Assembly: GCA_024231975.1 (NCBI GenBank)
Contig: JAAEQB010000046.1
Location: 1 to 32,534, forward strand
Reading direction: 5' to 3'
Length of the DNA: 32,534 bases
Source of the DNA: Allobosea sp.
GTDB taxonomy: Bacteria; Pseudomonadota; Alphaproteobacteria; Rhizobiales; Beijerinckiaceae
Shown: one piece after another, positions 1 through 6,609 of the stretch
Layout of the letters: each line of letters begins with the position of its first letter
How positions within the stretch are numbered: the stretch's first letter is position 1
The notes under the pieces: model-generated
What the model was told of the DNA's origin: nothing
The model's input: only the letters and a program-made list of their open reading frames with translations
The model's database searches: none
Made by a program: the position numbers and the translations under genes

Positions 1-2
1 AT

Positions 3-89
3 AACGAGGATCGGCCGCACGGGGCCATCGGCAACAAGCCACCGATCCTGCTGCAAAATCCCGGCGGAGTACCCAGCCCGCCGCCGTGA
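3..89 (+). CDS. IS3-family transposase OrfB, C-terminal fragment
   Basis: This open frame runs from the window edge to a TGA at 87-89. It encodes the typical carboxy end of IS3-family OrfB integrase-type transposases: NEDRPHGAIGNKPP, then a proline/glycine-rich tail ending PSPPP. The DDE catalytic core would lie upstream, so it cannot be judged whether the element is intact. In the family OrfB is made by programmed frameshifting from OrfA and catalyses copy-out/paste-in transposition. The only part seen here is the last 28 residues. Confidence 0.8.
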   Translation, partial: NEDRPHGAIGNKPPILLQNPGGVPSPPP

Positions 90-91
90 TC

Positions 92-192
92 GAAGGCCGG
101 AAACTCTACCTTCCGGCGCTCCAGCAAATGGTCTCGGATCAAGAAGGCCGGAAACTCTACCTTCCGGCGCTCCAGCAAATGGTCTCGGATCA
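92..192 (+). repeat. 51-bp exact tandem duplication of the IS terminus
   Basis: Two consecutive copies (92-142 and 143-192) start GAAGGCCGGAAACTC and end TCTCGGATCA. They differ only at the final base of the unit. The period of 51 is a multiple of three, so a GTG-started open frame runs through both copies, but this is probably accidental. The unit holds a short inverted repeat (GCCGGAA…TTCCGGC), so each copy can form a hairpin. Confidence 0.9.
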
Positions 193-285
193 GACCCAAC
201 CGACCAATTGGCAGCAGCGTTGGATAAGGCCGCCCCTGTTGTCTATATTCGAGTGGACGACGATTTGAGCTGGAGGAAGCTCTAA
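193..285 (+). pseudogene. C-terminal tail of a gene truncated by the IS
   Basis: Directly after the IS end an open frame of 30 codons leads to a TAA at 283-285. It ends …AAPVVYIRVDDDLSWRKL. The stop shares a base with the ATG of the next gene (TAATG, 283-287), the classic sign of translational coupling. The preceding frame therefore belonged to a real gene that formed an operon with the nuclease-HEPN gene and lost its 5' part to the insertion. The tail is too short to assign a family. By analogy with HEPN operons it could be an antitoxin or partner protein, but that is inference only. Confidence 0.6.
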
Positions 286-941
286 TGGCTGCACATGCTC
301 TAGCTTCGTTACAGGAATCGGAATTTCTCGAAGGCCTGCGGGTGCGGTACGAGCAGCAGGGCTTCACTTTCCAAACCCATCCTGGCTCGAGTGAGCTTCC
401 AACCTTTTTTGGTTCTTATAGGCCCGATGCAATTGCTCAAAAGCCCGGGCTGAACATCGCTATTGAGGTGAAGAACCAAAACTCGGCAGCAGCTCAGGAT
501 TCTCTTCAGCGGATTCGCCGAGTTTTCGACGGTCACCCCGACTGGCGTTTCGATGTTGTTTTCATGGGCGCGAGCCAAGCGCCGCGCATAGCGATCCGGC
601 CAGCATCGCCAGCAATGCTTCGCACGCGCATTGATGACGTACACAAAATGACGAGCCAAGGTCAGAATCGGGCAGCGTTTGTGATGGCATGGTCACTTTT
701 GGAGGCCGCCCTGCATTCCAAGGCACCAGAGACAGCCAACAAGCCGCTGACCCCGGGAACGGTACTGCAAACACTTGCAATGAATGGCTATATCGAGCCA
801 CAACTCGAACAACGTGTACGGTCGTTGATCGATTTGCGTAACAGGATTGTGCACGGGGATGTGGACGTCGAGCCAGCTTTGGCTGATGTCCAACTAGTCC
901 TATCGGCGATCTCGGAAACGCTAGAGGCCAACGCCGCCTAG
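285..941 (+). CDS. PD-(D/E)XK nuclease-like + HEPN domain protein
   Basis: This 218-residue protein has two recognisable halves. Residues about 10-110 contain RPDAI at 46-50 and IEVKN at 60-64, giving D48-x12-E61-x-K63. This is the acidic/lysine signature of restriction-endonuclease-like (archaeal Holliday-junction-resolvase-like) folds. Residues about 125-215 are helical and carry RNRIVH (185-190), the R-N-x3-H motif of HEPN ribonucleases, followed by GD. The start is set by the TAATG overlap with the truncated gene upstream. Base composition is visibly less GC-rich than neighbouring genes, which fits horizontal transfer. It ends 6 bases from the convergent cytochrome gene. A defence or toxin role is plausible from the HEPN and nuclease motifs but is not shown. 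I do not recognise a specific named gene. Confidence 0.65.
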   Translation: MAAHALASLQESEFLEGLRVRYEQQGFTFQTHPGSSELPTFFGSYRPDAIAQKPGLNIAIEVKNQNSAAAQDSLQRIRRVFDGHPDWRFDVVFMGASQAPRIAIRPASPAMLRTRIDDVHKMTSQGQNRAAFVMAWSLLEAALHSKAPETANKPLTPGTVLQTLAMNGYIEPQLEQRVRSLIDLRNRIVHGDVDVEPALADVQLVLSAISETLEANAA

Positions 942-947
942 CGCCCG

Positions 948-1883
948 CTACCCACCCGCCGCCTTCTGCGGTCGTGGCGGTCCCTGCACCGCCGGCAGCG
1001 ACTTCAGATATTCCGCCATCGCCAGCCGGTCGGCGTCCGGCAGCTGCGCCATGTTGCGCACCACCGCCGCCATCGAGCCGCCGACATTGTCGAAGCTCGG
1101 CGTGAAGCCGGTCTTGAGCAGTTCGGCGATCTCCGCCTTCGACCATTTGCCGAGGCCGTCCTCCGTCTGGGTGATGTTCGGCACCCAGCCCTTGCCTTCG
1201 GGATCGGGGCCGCCGGCGAAGCGCGTCGCCTGGACGATGGCGCCGAAGCGGTTGCGGCTGGAATGACACTCGGCGCAGTGGCCCGGCCCATTCACCAGAT
1301 AGGCGCCGCGATTCCATTCATCGCTCTTGCTGGGATCGGCCTTGAACGGCGCCCCATCGAAGAACAGCAGCTTCCAGCCGCCGACGAGGCGGCGGATGTT
1401 GAAGGGGAAGGAGAGCTCATGGCCGGGCGCCCTGCCCTCCACCGAGGGCAGCGTGCGGATATAGGCGAGGAGGTCGGCGACGGCCCGCGGCGGCATCAGC
1501 CGATAGGAGGTGTAGGGGAAAGCCGGATAATAGTGCTGGCCGGAGGGCGAGACGCCGGCGGTCATCGCCTGGATGAAGTCGGCCGTGCCCCAGTTGCCGA
1601 TGCCGTCGCGGGTATGCGGCGAGATGTTGGGCACATGGAACTTGCCGAAGGGCGACTCCAGCGCGAGGCCGCCGCCGAGCCTGGTCTTGTCGTCCTGCCC
1701 CGGCGTCGCATGGCAGGAGGCGCAGCCGCCGGCCGCGAACAGCAGCTTGCCGTTCTCGACATCGGGCGCCGGCAGCGTGCCGACCTCGGGGCCCGGCGAG
1801 ACCACGCGCGGATCGGTGAGGACGAAGAAGCCGGCGATGCCGAGCGCGATGAAGACCAGAAGCGTGATCAGCAGGCGGCGCAT
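948..1883 (-). CDS. Membrane-anchored diheme cytochrome c
   Basis: This 311-residue protein has an N-terminal hydrophobic segment (about residues 4-22) that would act as signal or anchor. Two cytochrome c domains follow, with haem motifs CASCH (54-58) and CAECH (203-207) and likely methionine ligands further on in each domain. It resembles the cytochrome subunits that take electrons from periplasmic alcohol or aldehyde dehydrogenases. The ATG at 1883 is preceded by GAGGAA. A longer frame reaching 1973 lacks such a site. It is the third gene after the CoxL-like gene and the class II cytochrome on the same strand, with 158 bases before it. It probably carries electrons towards a terminal oxidase; the donor is inferred from context only. 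Confidence 0.85.
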   Translation of the reverse strand: MRRLLITLLVFIALGIAGFFVLTDPRVVSPGPEVGTLPAPDVENGKLLFAAGGCASCHATPGQDDKTRLGGGLALESPFGKFHVPNISPHTRDGIGNWGTADFIQAMTAGVSPSGQHYYPAFPYTSYRLMPPRAVADLLAYIRTLPSVEGRAPGHELSFPFNIRRLVGGWKLLFFDGAPFKADPSKSDEWNRGAYLVNGPGHCAECHSSRNRFGAIVQATRFAGGPDPEGKGWVPNITQTEDGLGKWSKAEIAELLKTGFTPSFDNVGGSMAAVVRNMAQLPDADRLAMAEYLKSLPAVQGPPRPQKAAGG

Positions 1884-2041
1884 CGGTTCCTCATTCGGTT
1901 GTCCCCGGCAAACAACGCCCGTATCGCGACAGGGTTCGCCCCGGCTGCCGCAGACACGAATGAAGCGGGCCACCGCTAAGGAAGCCCGCTCCTTCGATCA
2001 GGTCAAATCTGCAAGTCGAATCGAGCAGCGACGGCAGCCCG

Positions 2042-2473
2042 TCACTTCTTGATGCGGAAGACCTCGTGACAGGCGCCGCAGTTCTTGGTGGCGTCGCCGA
2101 AGGCGGTGCGGAAGCCGGCGAGATCGGTCGCGGCCGCGCCCTTGGCGGCATCGGCCTCGAACTTGGCGAAGGCGGCCTTGAAGCCGGCCTGATCTTCCCA
2201 GATCTTCGGCGCCGCCGTGGTCTCGCCGCCGGTCTTGGCGCTCTCCGGGTAGAAGCCCGGCATCTTCTTGGCGGCGTCGCCATAGGTCTTGAACACCGCC
2301 TGCGCCTTGGCGGCGTCGAACGGCGCCTCGCCCTTGGCCATCGCCGCGCCATCGCGCGTCGCGGCGCCAACTGCCTTCATCGTATCGCGACGCTCGGAAA
2401 TCGGATTGGCCTGGGCCAGGACGGCGGAGACGCCGACGGCAAGACCGATGGCGACGAAAGCAGAGCGCAGCAT
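2042..2473 (-). CDS. Class II cytochrome c (cytochrome c'/c-556 family)
   Basis: This 143-residue exported protein has a signal peptide of about 20 residues (cleavage near VLA-QA). The mature domain is a predicted four-helix bundle with the haem site CGACH (132-136) near the C-terminus, the hallmark of class II cytochromes c. An early methionine (about residue 32) is in the position used as axial ligand in c-556 proteins. The ATG at 2473 follows GGAGG at a good distance, so the 40-residue extension in the longer frame is not used. It lies between the molybdenum hydroxylase gene and the diheme cytochrome gene. It likely acts as a small periplasmic electron carrier or haem sensor. Confidence 0.85.
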   Translation of the reverse strand: MLRSAFVAIGLAVGVSAVLAQANPISERRDTMKAVGAATRDGAAMAKGEAPFDAAKAQAVFKTYGDAAKKMPGFYPESAKTGGETTAAPKIWEDQAGFKAAFAKFEADAAKGAAATDLAGFRTAFGDATKNCGACHEVFRIKK

Positions 2474-2580
2474 GCGTGGGAATCCTCCGGAAGGCAGCGC
2501 CGGCCCCCGGCGCTGTTTTGAACTCTTCCAGATCACCTGACGCGTACGACAGCGCCAAGTCGCATTCTCGTGAAACTCCT

Positions 2581-2606
2581 TGCAAGGAAGCAAGCGCTTC
2601 CTTGCA
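2581..2606 (-). terminator. Perfect 11-bp stem-loop after the CoxL-like gene
   Basis: TGCAAGGAAGC and GCTTCCTTGCA form an 11-base-pair perfect stem with a four-base loop. The stem begins directly after the TGA of the molybdenum hydroxylase gene. There is no clean run of T behind it, so it could be a weak terminator or a processing/attenuation site that lowers expression of the downstream cytochrome genes. Confidence 0.55.
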
Positions 2607-4916
2607 TCAGGACGGATAACCCGCCGCCTTCAGCGTCGCGAACACCTTGGGCGGCGTCGCCGGCATGTCGATCGCCTTGATCCCGGCAGCGCGGTTCAGC
2701 GCGTCGACCATGGCGTTCATCACTGCCGGGCAGGCGCCGATCGCGCCAGCCTCGCCCGCGCCTTTCACCCCGATCGCATTCGTCACGCAGGGCACGTTGC
2801 GCGTCTCAAAATGGAAGTTCGGGATATCGACGGCGCGCGGCAGAGCGTAGTCCATGAAGGTCGCGGTCAGCATCTGGCCGGACGAGTCGAAGCGGATCTC
2901 CTCCATCAGCGCCTGACCGATGCCCTGCGCCGCGCCGCCATGGACCTGGCCCTGCAGCATGATCGGGTTCAGCGTCACGCCGAAATCGTCGACCACGACA
3001 TAATTCTGGATCTCGGTGCCGCCGGTGGTGGGATCGACTTCCAGCTCCACCACATGGGTGCCGTTCGGATAGGTCGCCTCCGGCGGCGTCCAGCTCTGAT
3101 GGACGCTGAGCTGCTCGGCCTTGGCGCCGGGCAGATTGGCGATCGCCTTGAGATCGAGCGTCTTGTCGGTGCCGACGATGCGCACGGCGCCGTCGACGAT
3201 CTCGAGGTCGCCCGGGGCGGCTTCGAGCGCCTCGGAGGCGAGGCTCTTCAGGTTGTCGGCGAGGATGCCGGTCGCCGCGTTGAGTGCGGCACCGCCGACG
3301 GGGATCGAGCGCGAGCCGCCGGTGCCCGAGCCGGTCGCGACCCGGTCGGTGTCGCCCTGGACCACCTTGATGCGGTCGAGCGGGATGTCGAGATGCTGGG
3401 CGACCAGCTGCGAGTAGGCGGTCTCATGGCCCTGCCCGTTCGACTGGGTGCCGATCAGCACGGTGACGGTGCCGTCCTTCTCCAGGATCACGGTCGAGCT
3501 CTCCGGGCCGCCGCCGCCGCAGGCCTCGATATAGCAGGCGAGGCCGATGCCGCGGATCTTGCCGGCCTTCTGCGAGGTTTTCAGGCGGCTCTTGAAGCCC
3601 TTCCAGTCCGCCACCTCCATGGCGCGGCGCATATGGCCCTCGAACTCGCCGGAATCGTAGACCGGGCCGGTCTGCGTCTTGTGCGGCATCTCGCTCGGCT
3701 TGACGAAGTTGAGCGCCCGCACCGCATCCGGGCTCTTGCCGGTCTCGCGCGCGATCGCGTCGACCAGCCGCTCGATCAGATAGGCCGCCTCGGGCCGCCC
3801 TGCGCCGCGATAGGCATCGACCGGCGTGGTGTTGGTGAAGACGCCGCGGAAGCGGACATGCACCGCCGGGATATTGTAGCAGCCCGGCGTCATCGTCGTG
3901 CCGACCCAGGGGATGAAGGGCCCATATTGCGAGAGATAGGCGCCCATATCGGCGGCGAGATCGACCTTGAGACCGATGAACTTGCCGCGCCTGTCGAGGG
4001 CCATCGTCGCGGTGGTCAGATTGGCGCGGCCATGGGTATCGGCGAGGAAGTGCTCGGTGCGGTCGGCGACCCAGCGCACCGGCCGCTTCAGCGTCTCGGC
4101 CGCGACCATGGTCAGCGGGTATTCGCGGTACATGAAGATCTTGGTGCCGAAGCCGCCGCCGACATCGGGCGTGATCACCCGGATGCGGGACTGGGGAACC
4201 TTGAGGATGTAGTCGGCGAGGATCTCGCGCGTGCCGTGGCTGCCCTGGCTGCCCAGCGTCAGGGTCCAGCGCTTTGTCGCCTTGTCGTATTCGGCGATGC
4301 AGGCGCGCGTCTCCATGTAGTTGGAGGCGAGACGGTTGTTGACGATGGTGACCGAGATCGTCCGATCGGCCTTGGCGAAGGCGTCTTCGGTCTTCTTAGC
4401 GTTGCCCTGCTCCGCCTCGAAGGCAACGTTGCCGTCACGATCCGGCCAGACCTGCGGCGCCTTGGCGTCGAGCGCTTCCGCGATACCGGTGATCGAGGGC
4501 AGCGTCTCGAAATCGATCTCGATCGCCTCGGCGGCGTCGCGCGCCTGGTCGAGCGTCTCGGCGACGATGAAGGCGATGGCTTCACCGACATGGCGCACCG
4601 TGTCGGTCGGCAACACCGGCACCGGGTTCGGCTTCACATCCTCGCCATCGATGTCCTTGATCAGGCCCTTGCAGGGGATGTCGCCGAGATGGGCGACGTC
4701 CTCGCCGGTCAGGATCAGCTTGACGCCCTTGCGCTTCAGCGCCGCCTGCTTGTCGACGATCCTGAAGGTCGCATGCGCGTGCGGCGAGCGCAGCACATAG
4801 GCATGCAGCGCGCCCTCGATCGCGGTATCGTCGGTATAGCGGCCGGTGCCGGTGGTCAGACGCTGATCCTCGACCCGCCGCACCGGCTGGCCCATCCCGA
4901 ACTTCATCGGACGCAT
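2607..4916 (-). CDS. CoxL-like molybdopterin hydroxylase large subunit (xanthine dehydrogenase family)
   Basis: This protein of about 769 residues covers the whole length of aldehyde oxidase/CO dehydrogenase large subunits. Visible motifs (ATG numbering) are VGGGFGTK near 262-269, AYRGAGRPE near 368-376, the cofactor loop GTQSNGQGHE near 489-498, and GVKGAGEAGAIG near 716-727. The last holds the catalytic glutamate. AYRGAGR is the 'form II' loop, not the AYRCSFR of true CO dehydrogenase, so the substrate is more likely an aldehyde or N-heterocycle. No signal peptide is present. The ATG at 4916 fits the AAGGAAG site; a TTG two codons upstream does not. The [2Fe-2S] small subunit and FAD subunit that normally accompany it are absent from the flanks. 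Two cytochrome c genes follow. Confidence 0.85.
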   Translation of the reverse strand: MRPMKFGMGQPVRRVEDQRLTTGTGRYTDDTAIEGALHAYVLRSPHAHATFRIVDKQAALKRKGVKLILTGEDVAHLGDIPCKGLIKDIDGEDVKPNPVPVLPTDTVRHVGEAIAFIVAETLDQARDAAEAIEIDFETLPSITGIAEALDAKAPQVWPDRDGNVAFEAEQGNAKKTEDAFAKADRTISVTIVNNRLASNYMETRACIAEYDKATKRWTLTLGSQGSHGTREILADYILKVPQSRIRVITPDVGGGFGTKIFMYREYPLTMVAAETLKRPVRWVADRTEHFLADTHGRANLTTATMALDRRGKFIGLKVDLAADMGAYLSQYGPFIPWVGTTMTPGCYNIPAVHVRFRGVFTNTTPVDAYRGAGRPEAAYLIERLVDAIARETGKSPDAVRALNFVKPSEMPHKTQTGPVYDSGEFEGHMRRAMEVADWKGFKSRLKTSQKAGKIRGIGLACYIEACGGGGPESSTVILEKDGTVTVLIGTQSNGQGHETAYSQLVAQHLDIPLDRIKVVQGDTDRVATGSGTGGSRSIPVGGAALNAATGILADNLKSLASEALEAAPGDLEIVDGAVRIVGTDKTLDLKAIANLPGAKAEQLSVHQSWTPPEATYPNGTHVVELEVDPTTGGTEIQNYVVVDDFGVTLNPIMLQGQVHGGAAQGIGQALMEEIRFDSSGQMLTATFMDYALPRAVDIPNFHFETRNVPCVTNAIGVKGAGEAGAIGACPAVMNAMVDALNRAAGIKAIDMPATPPKVFATLKAAGYPS

Positions 4917-4978
4917 CGGCAAACTTCCTTCGGATCACTCGAATGAGAAAGACTGGCGCAGGATGGCTGCGCCGTCAC

Positions 4979-5002
4979 CCCGGTCCCCATGAAGGGACCG
5001 GG
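4979..5002. terminator. Palindromic stem-loop between CoxL-like and DUF3829-like genes
   Basis: CCCGGTCCC (4979-4987) pairs perfectly with GGGACCGGG (4994-5002) around a six-base loop. It lies 33 bases after the stop of the minus-strand DUF3829-like gene and about 60 bases before the CoxL-like start. It would therefore end the former transcript or act in the leader of the latter. No T-run follows. Confidence 0.5.
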
Positions 5003-5035
5003 ATGCGCCGAGCGCAAGCAAGCGGGCCTTGAAAC

Positions 5036-5989
5036 TCAGCGGATCATGCGCGCGGCGCTATCCGACATCGACACCATCATATTGTAGCTGGAGACGATGC
5101 GGTTGGCATCGCCCGCCGCGCCCTTGCGGACATCGCCCTTCGACTTGCCGAGCTTCTCGCGGAAATCGCGCAGATTGCCGAGCCAGGAGCTGGCCGAGGA
5201 ATCGATCATCGGCACGCCCGACGGGTTGCTGTCCTTGAAGCGGTCCATTTCCTTGATCGCGCCGGAATAGCCGGCGAGCGCGGTATCGAAGGCGGCGAGA
5301 TCGACGATCGGGCTCTCATTGCTCGGCATCACGTCCATCACGGCGCGCGCATTGATCATGATGTTCCGCAGCTGCCAGCGGGCCTGGCGACCCTCGCTCG
5401 CCTCGATCGCCGCGAGCTCGCGCGCGTCGATGCCCTTCTTGTAGCCGTCGAGTTGGCTGCTGAAGGCGGTGCGCTCACGCAGGAAGGCCTCCGCCGCCGG
5501 CACCATCTTGGCGTGCAGCTCGCGGCCCTCGGCGGCGTTGTCGTCGCGATAGTCCTTGCGCTCGTAGTAGCGCTCGGCCCGGGTGATCAGCGGCGCCAGC
5601 TCCTGATAGGCGGCGATATAGCGCTTCACCGCAGCATCGAGCTCGGGCTGCGCCGGCGGCTGGCCGGCGGCCGCCTCGGCCTTGGCGATCTCGTCCTTGA
5701 CGTCATAGAGGCTGTAGAGCCCGTAGGAGATGTAGCGCTCCTTGCCGGTCGGGCCCTTCTTCATGTCGACCCAGCTCTTGTAGCGATCCCAGGATTCGAT
5801 CGCCCGGATCGTTCGGTTGGAGAGCGAGGTATAGGCATTCGACTTGGCGATCGCCGCCTGCAGCTCGGGATCCTGCGCCGGCTTCTTCGCGGCGGTCTGC
5901 GGGGCTGCCTGCGCGAGGGCGAGCGGCGCTGCGGACACGGAGCAGAGCAAGGCTGCGAGGGTAAGGCTCAGCAGGCGGGAGGCCTTCAT
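5036..5989 (-). CDS. Exported DUF3829/YiiG-like helical protein
   Basis: This 317-residue protein has a clear signal peptide (residues 1-26, ending LALAQ). An alanine-rich linker follows, then a long mostly helical region with NAYTSLSNRTIRAIESW near the start. The pattern of charged helices resembles the DUF3829 (YiiG) family, whose role is unknown. The cleavage region has no lipobox cysteine. The start at 5989 has AAAGGTG upstream and is the only start that leaves a proper signal peptide. The longer frame upstream is repeat DNA. It is transcribed alone, between a repeat-filled upstream region and a hairpin. The family name is a recognition from overall pattern, moderately sure. Confidence 0.6.
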   Translation of the reverse strand: MKASRLLSLTLAALLCSVSAAPLALAQAAPQTAAKKPAQDPELQAAIAKSNAYTSLSNRTIRAIESWDRYKSWVDMKKGPTGKERYISYGLYSLYDVKDEIAKAEAAAGQPPAQPELDAAVKRYIAAYQELAPLITRAERYYERKDYRDDNAAEGRELHAKMVPAAEAFLRERTAFSSQLDGYKKGIDARELAAIEASEGRQARWQLRNIMINARAVMDVMPSNESPIVDLAAFDTALAGYSGAIKEMDRFKDSNPSGVPMIDSSASSWLGNLRDFREKLGKSKGDVRKGAAGDANRIVSSYNMMVSMSDSAARMIR

Positions 5990-6104
5990 AGGGGCACCTT
6001 TGGTCGACCGCGGCCGGATCTCAGGGCCGCGCCCCGTTATCGGCGCTGGCGCCGTGAACCGCAACCGGAAGGCGTACTGGTCTGGACAGCAGCACGACGC
6101 AGAG

Positions 6105-6235
6105 CCCTCCCCCCGCTTGCGGTGGGGAGGGTTGGGTGGGGGCAGCGCCGCTCGGCACTTCACTGGAAGAACCGGCAAGCCCTGCTTTCCCGCCCCCCAT
6201 CCCTGGCCCTTCCCCACCGCAAGCGGGGGAAAGGG
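6105..6235. repeat. GC-rich inverted repeat pair (CCGCTTGCGG type)
   Basis: Left arm 6105-6143 contains CCGCTTGCGGTGGGGAGGG. Right arm 6192-6235 is its imperfect reverse complement, containing CCCCACCGCAAGCGGGGG. Each arm is itself a hairpin around CCGCTTGCGG. It fills the 287-base gap between the 3' end of the TRAP-rhodanese operon (stop at 6277) and the start of the DUF3829-like gene at 5989. It may terminate the former transcript. The rest of this gap shows no gene. Confidence 0.75.
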
Positions 6236-6276
6236 AATACGCCTACCCTTCAACCAATCACACTGACAGAACGGTC

Positions 6277-6591
6277 TCAGCGCTCGACCGGCTCGCCGCG
6301 CATCGCCCAATCCTTGAAGCCGCCGAGATAGTGGCTGTCGATGTCGAGCCCGGCCGCCTGCGCGAACTCCAGCGCCCGGAGCGAACGCACCCCGGCCGCG
6401 CAGGAGAGCACGACGCGCTTGCCGGGCTCGTTCGGCAGGTCGGCCGGGTCGAACTGCGAGAGCGGCCGCGACACCGAGCCTGGAATGCGCCCGGCGGCGT
6501 ACTCATGCGGTTCGCGCACATCGACGATCAGAATCGAGTCGTCGGCGAGCCCTGCCTTGACGGCGTCGATGTCGAGGTCGTGTACGATCAT
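6277..6591 (-). CDS. Single-domain rhodanese
   Basis: This 104-residue protein consists of one rhodanese domain: LIVDVREPHEYAAGRIPGS (21-39), the active-site loop with SCAAGVRS (C64, G67, R69), and the closing GGFKDW (90-95). The catalytic cysteine is intact, so it can carry a persulfide sulfur (sulfurtransferase or thiosulfate/glutathione-linked chemistry). No signal peptide is present, so it is cytosolic. It starts 18 bases after the stop of the TRAP large permease gene and has only a weak purine-rich ribosome site, so it is very likely the last gene of that operon. The pairing hints that the imported substrate contains sulfur, but that is inference. Confidence 0.85.
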   Translation of the reverse strand: MIVHDLDIDAVKAGLADDSILIVDVREPHEYAAGRIPGSVSRPLSQFDPADLPNEPGKRVVLSCAAGVRSLRALEFAQAAGLDIDSHYLGGFKDWAMRGEPVER

Positions 6592-6609
6592 GCTGCTGCT
6601 CGCGGTCGC

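Larger units (their letters stand above)
1..192 (+). mobile_element. 3' end of an IS3-family insertion sequence, with duplicated terminus
   Basis: The window opens inside an IS3-family element. It contains the last codons of the OrfB transposase (3-89) followed by its non-coding right end. The right end reads to a terminal CA (…TCGGATCA), as expected for IS3-family ends that begin TG and finish CA. A 51-base stretch of this end (92-142) is repeated immediately (143-192, 50 bases identical), so two candidate element ends exist, near 142 and 192. DNA after 192 reads as the tail of a different gene, which supports an insertion boundary there. The left end lies outside the window. Confidence 0.75.

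Noticed and set aside
86..268. A GTG-started 60-codon frame across the IS end and both 51-bp copies
   Set aside because: It begins inside the transposase stop region and reads through IS terminus DNA; the repeated peptide arises only from the DNA duplication, and no ribosome site is seen.
2607..4916. True aerobic CO dehydrogenase (coxL)
   Set aside because: The loop reads AYRGAGR, not the AYRCSFR that carries the copper-binding cysteine, and coxS and coxM are absent.
2580..4946. A 788-codon frame on the plus strand opposite the CoxL-like gene
   Set aside because: It is antisense to a gene with clear cofactor and active-site motifs; long antisense frames are expected in such GC-rich DNA. Its product is rich in Arg/Asp/His/Ala without family motifs.
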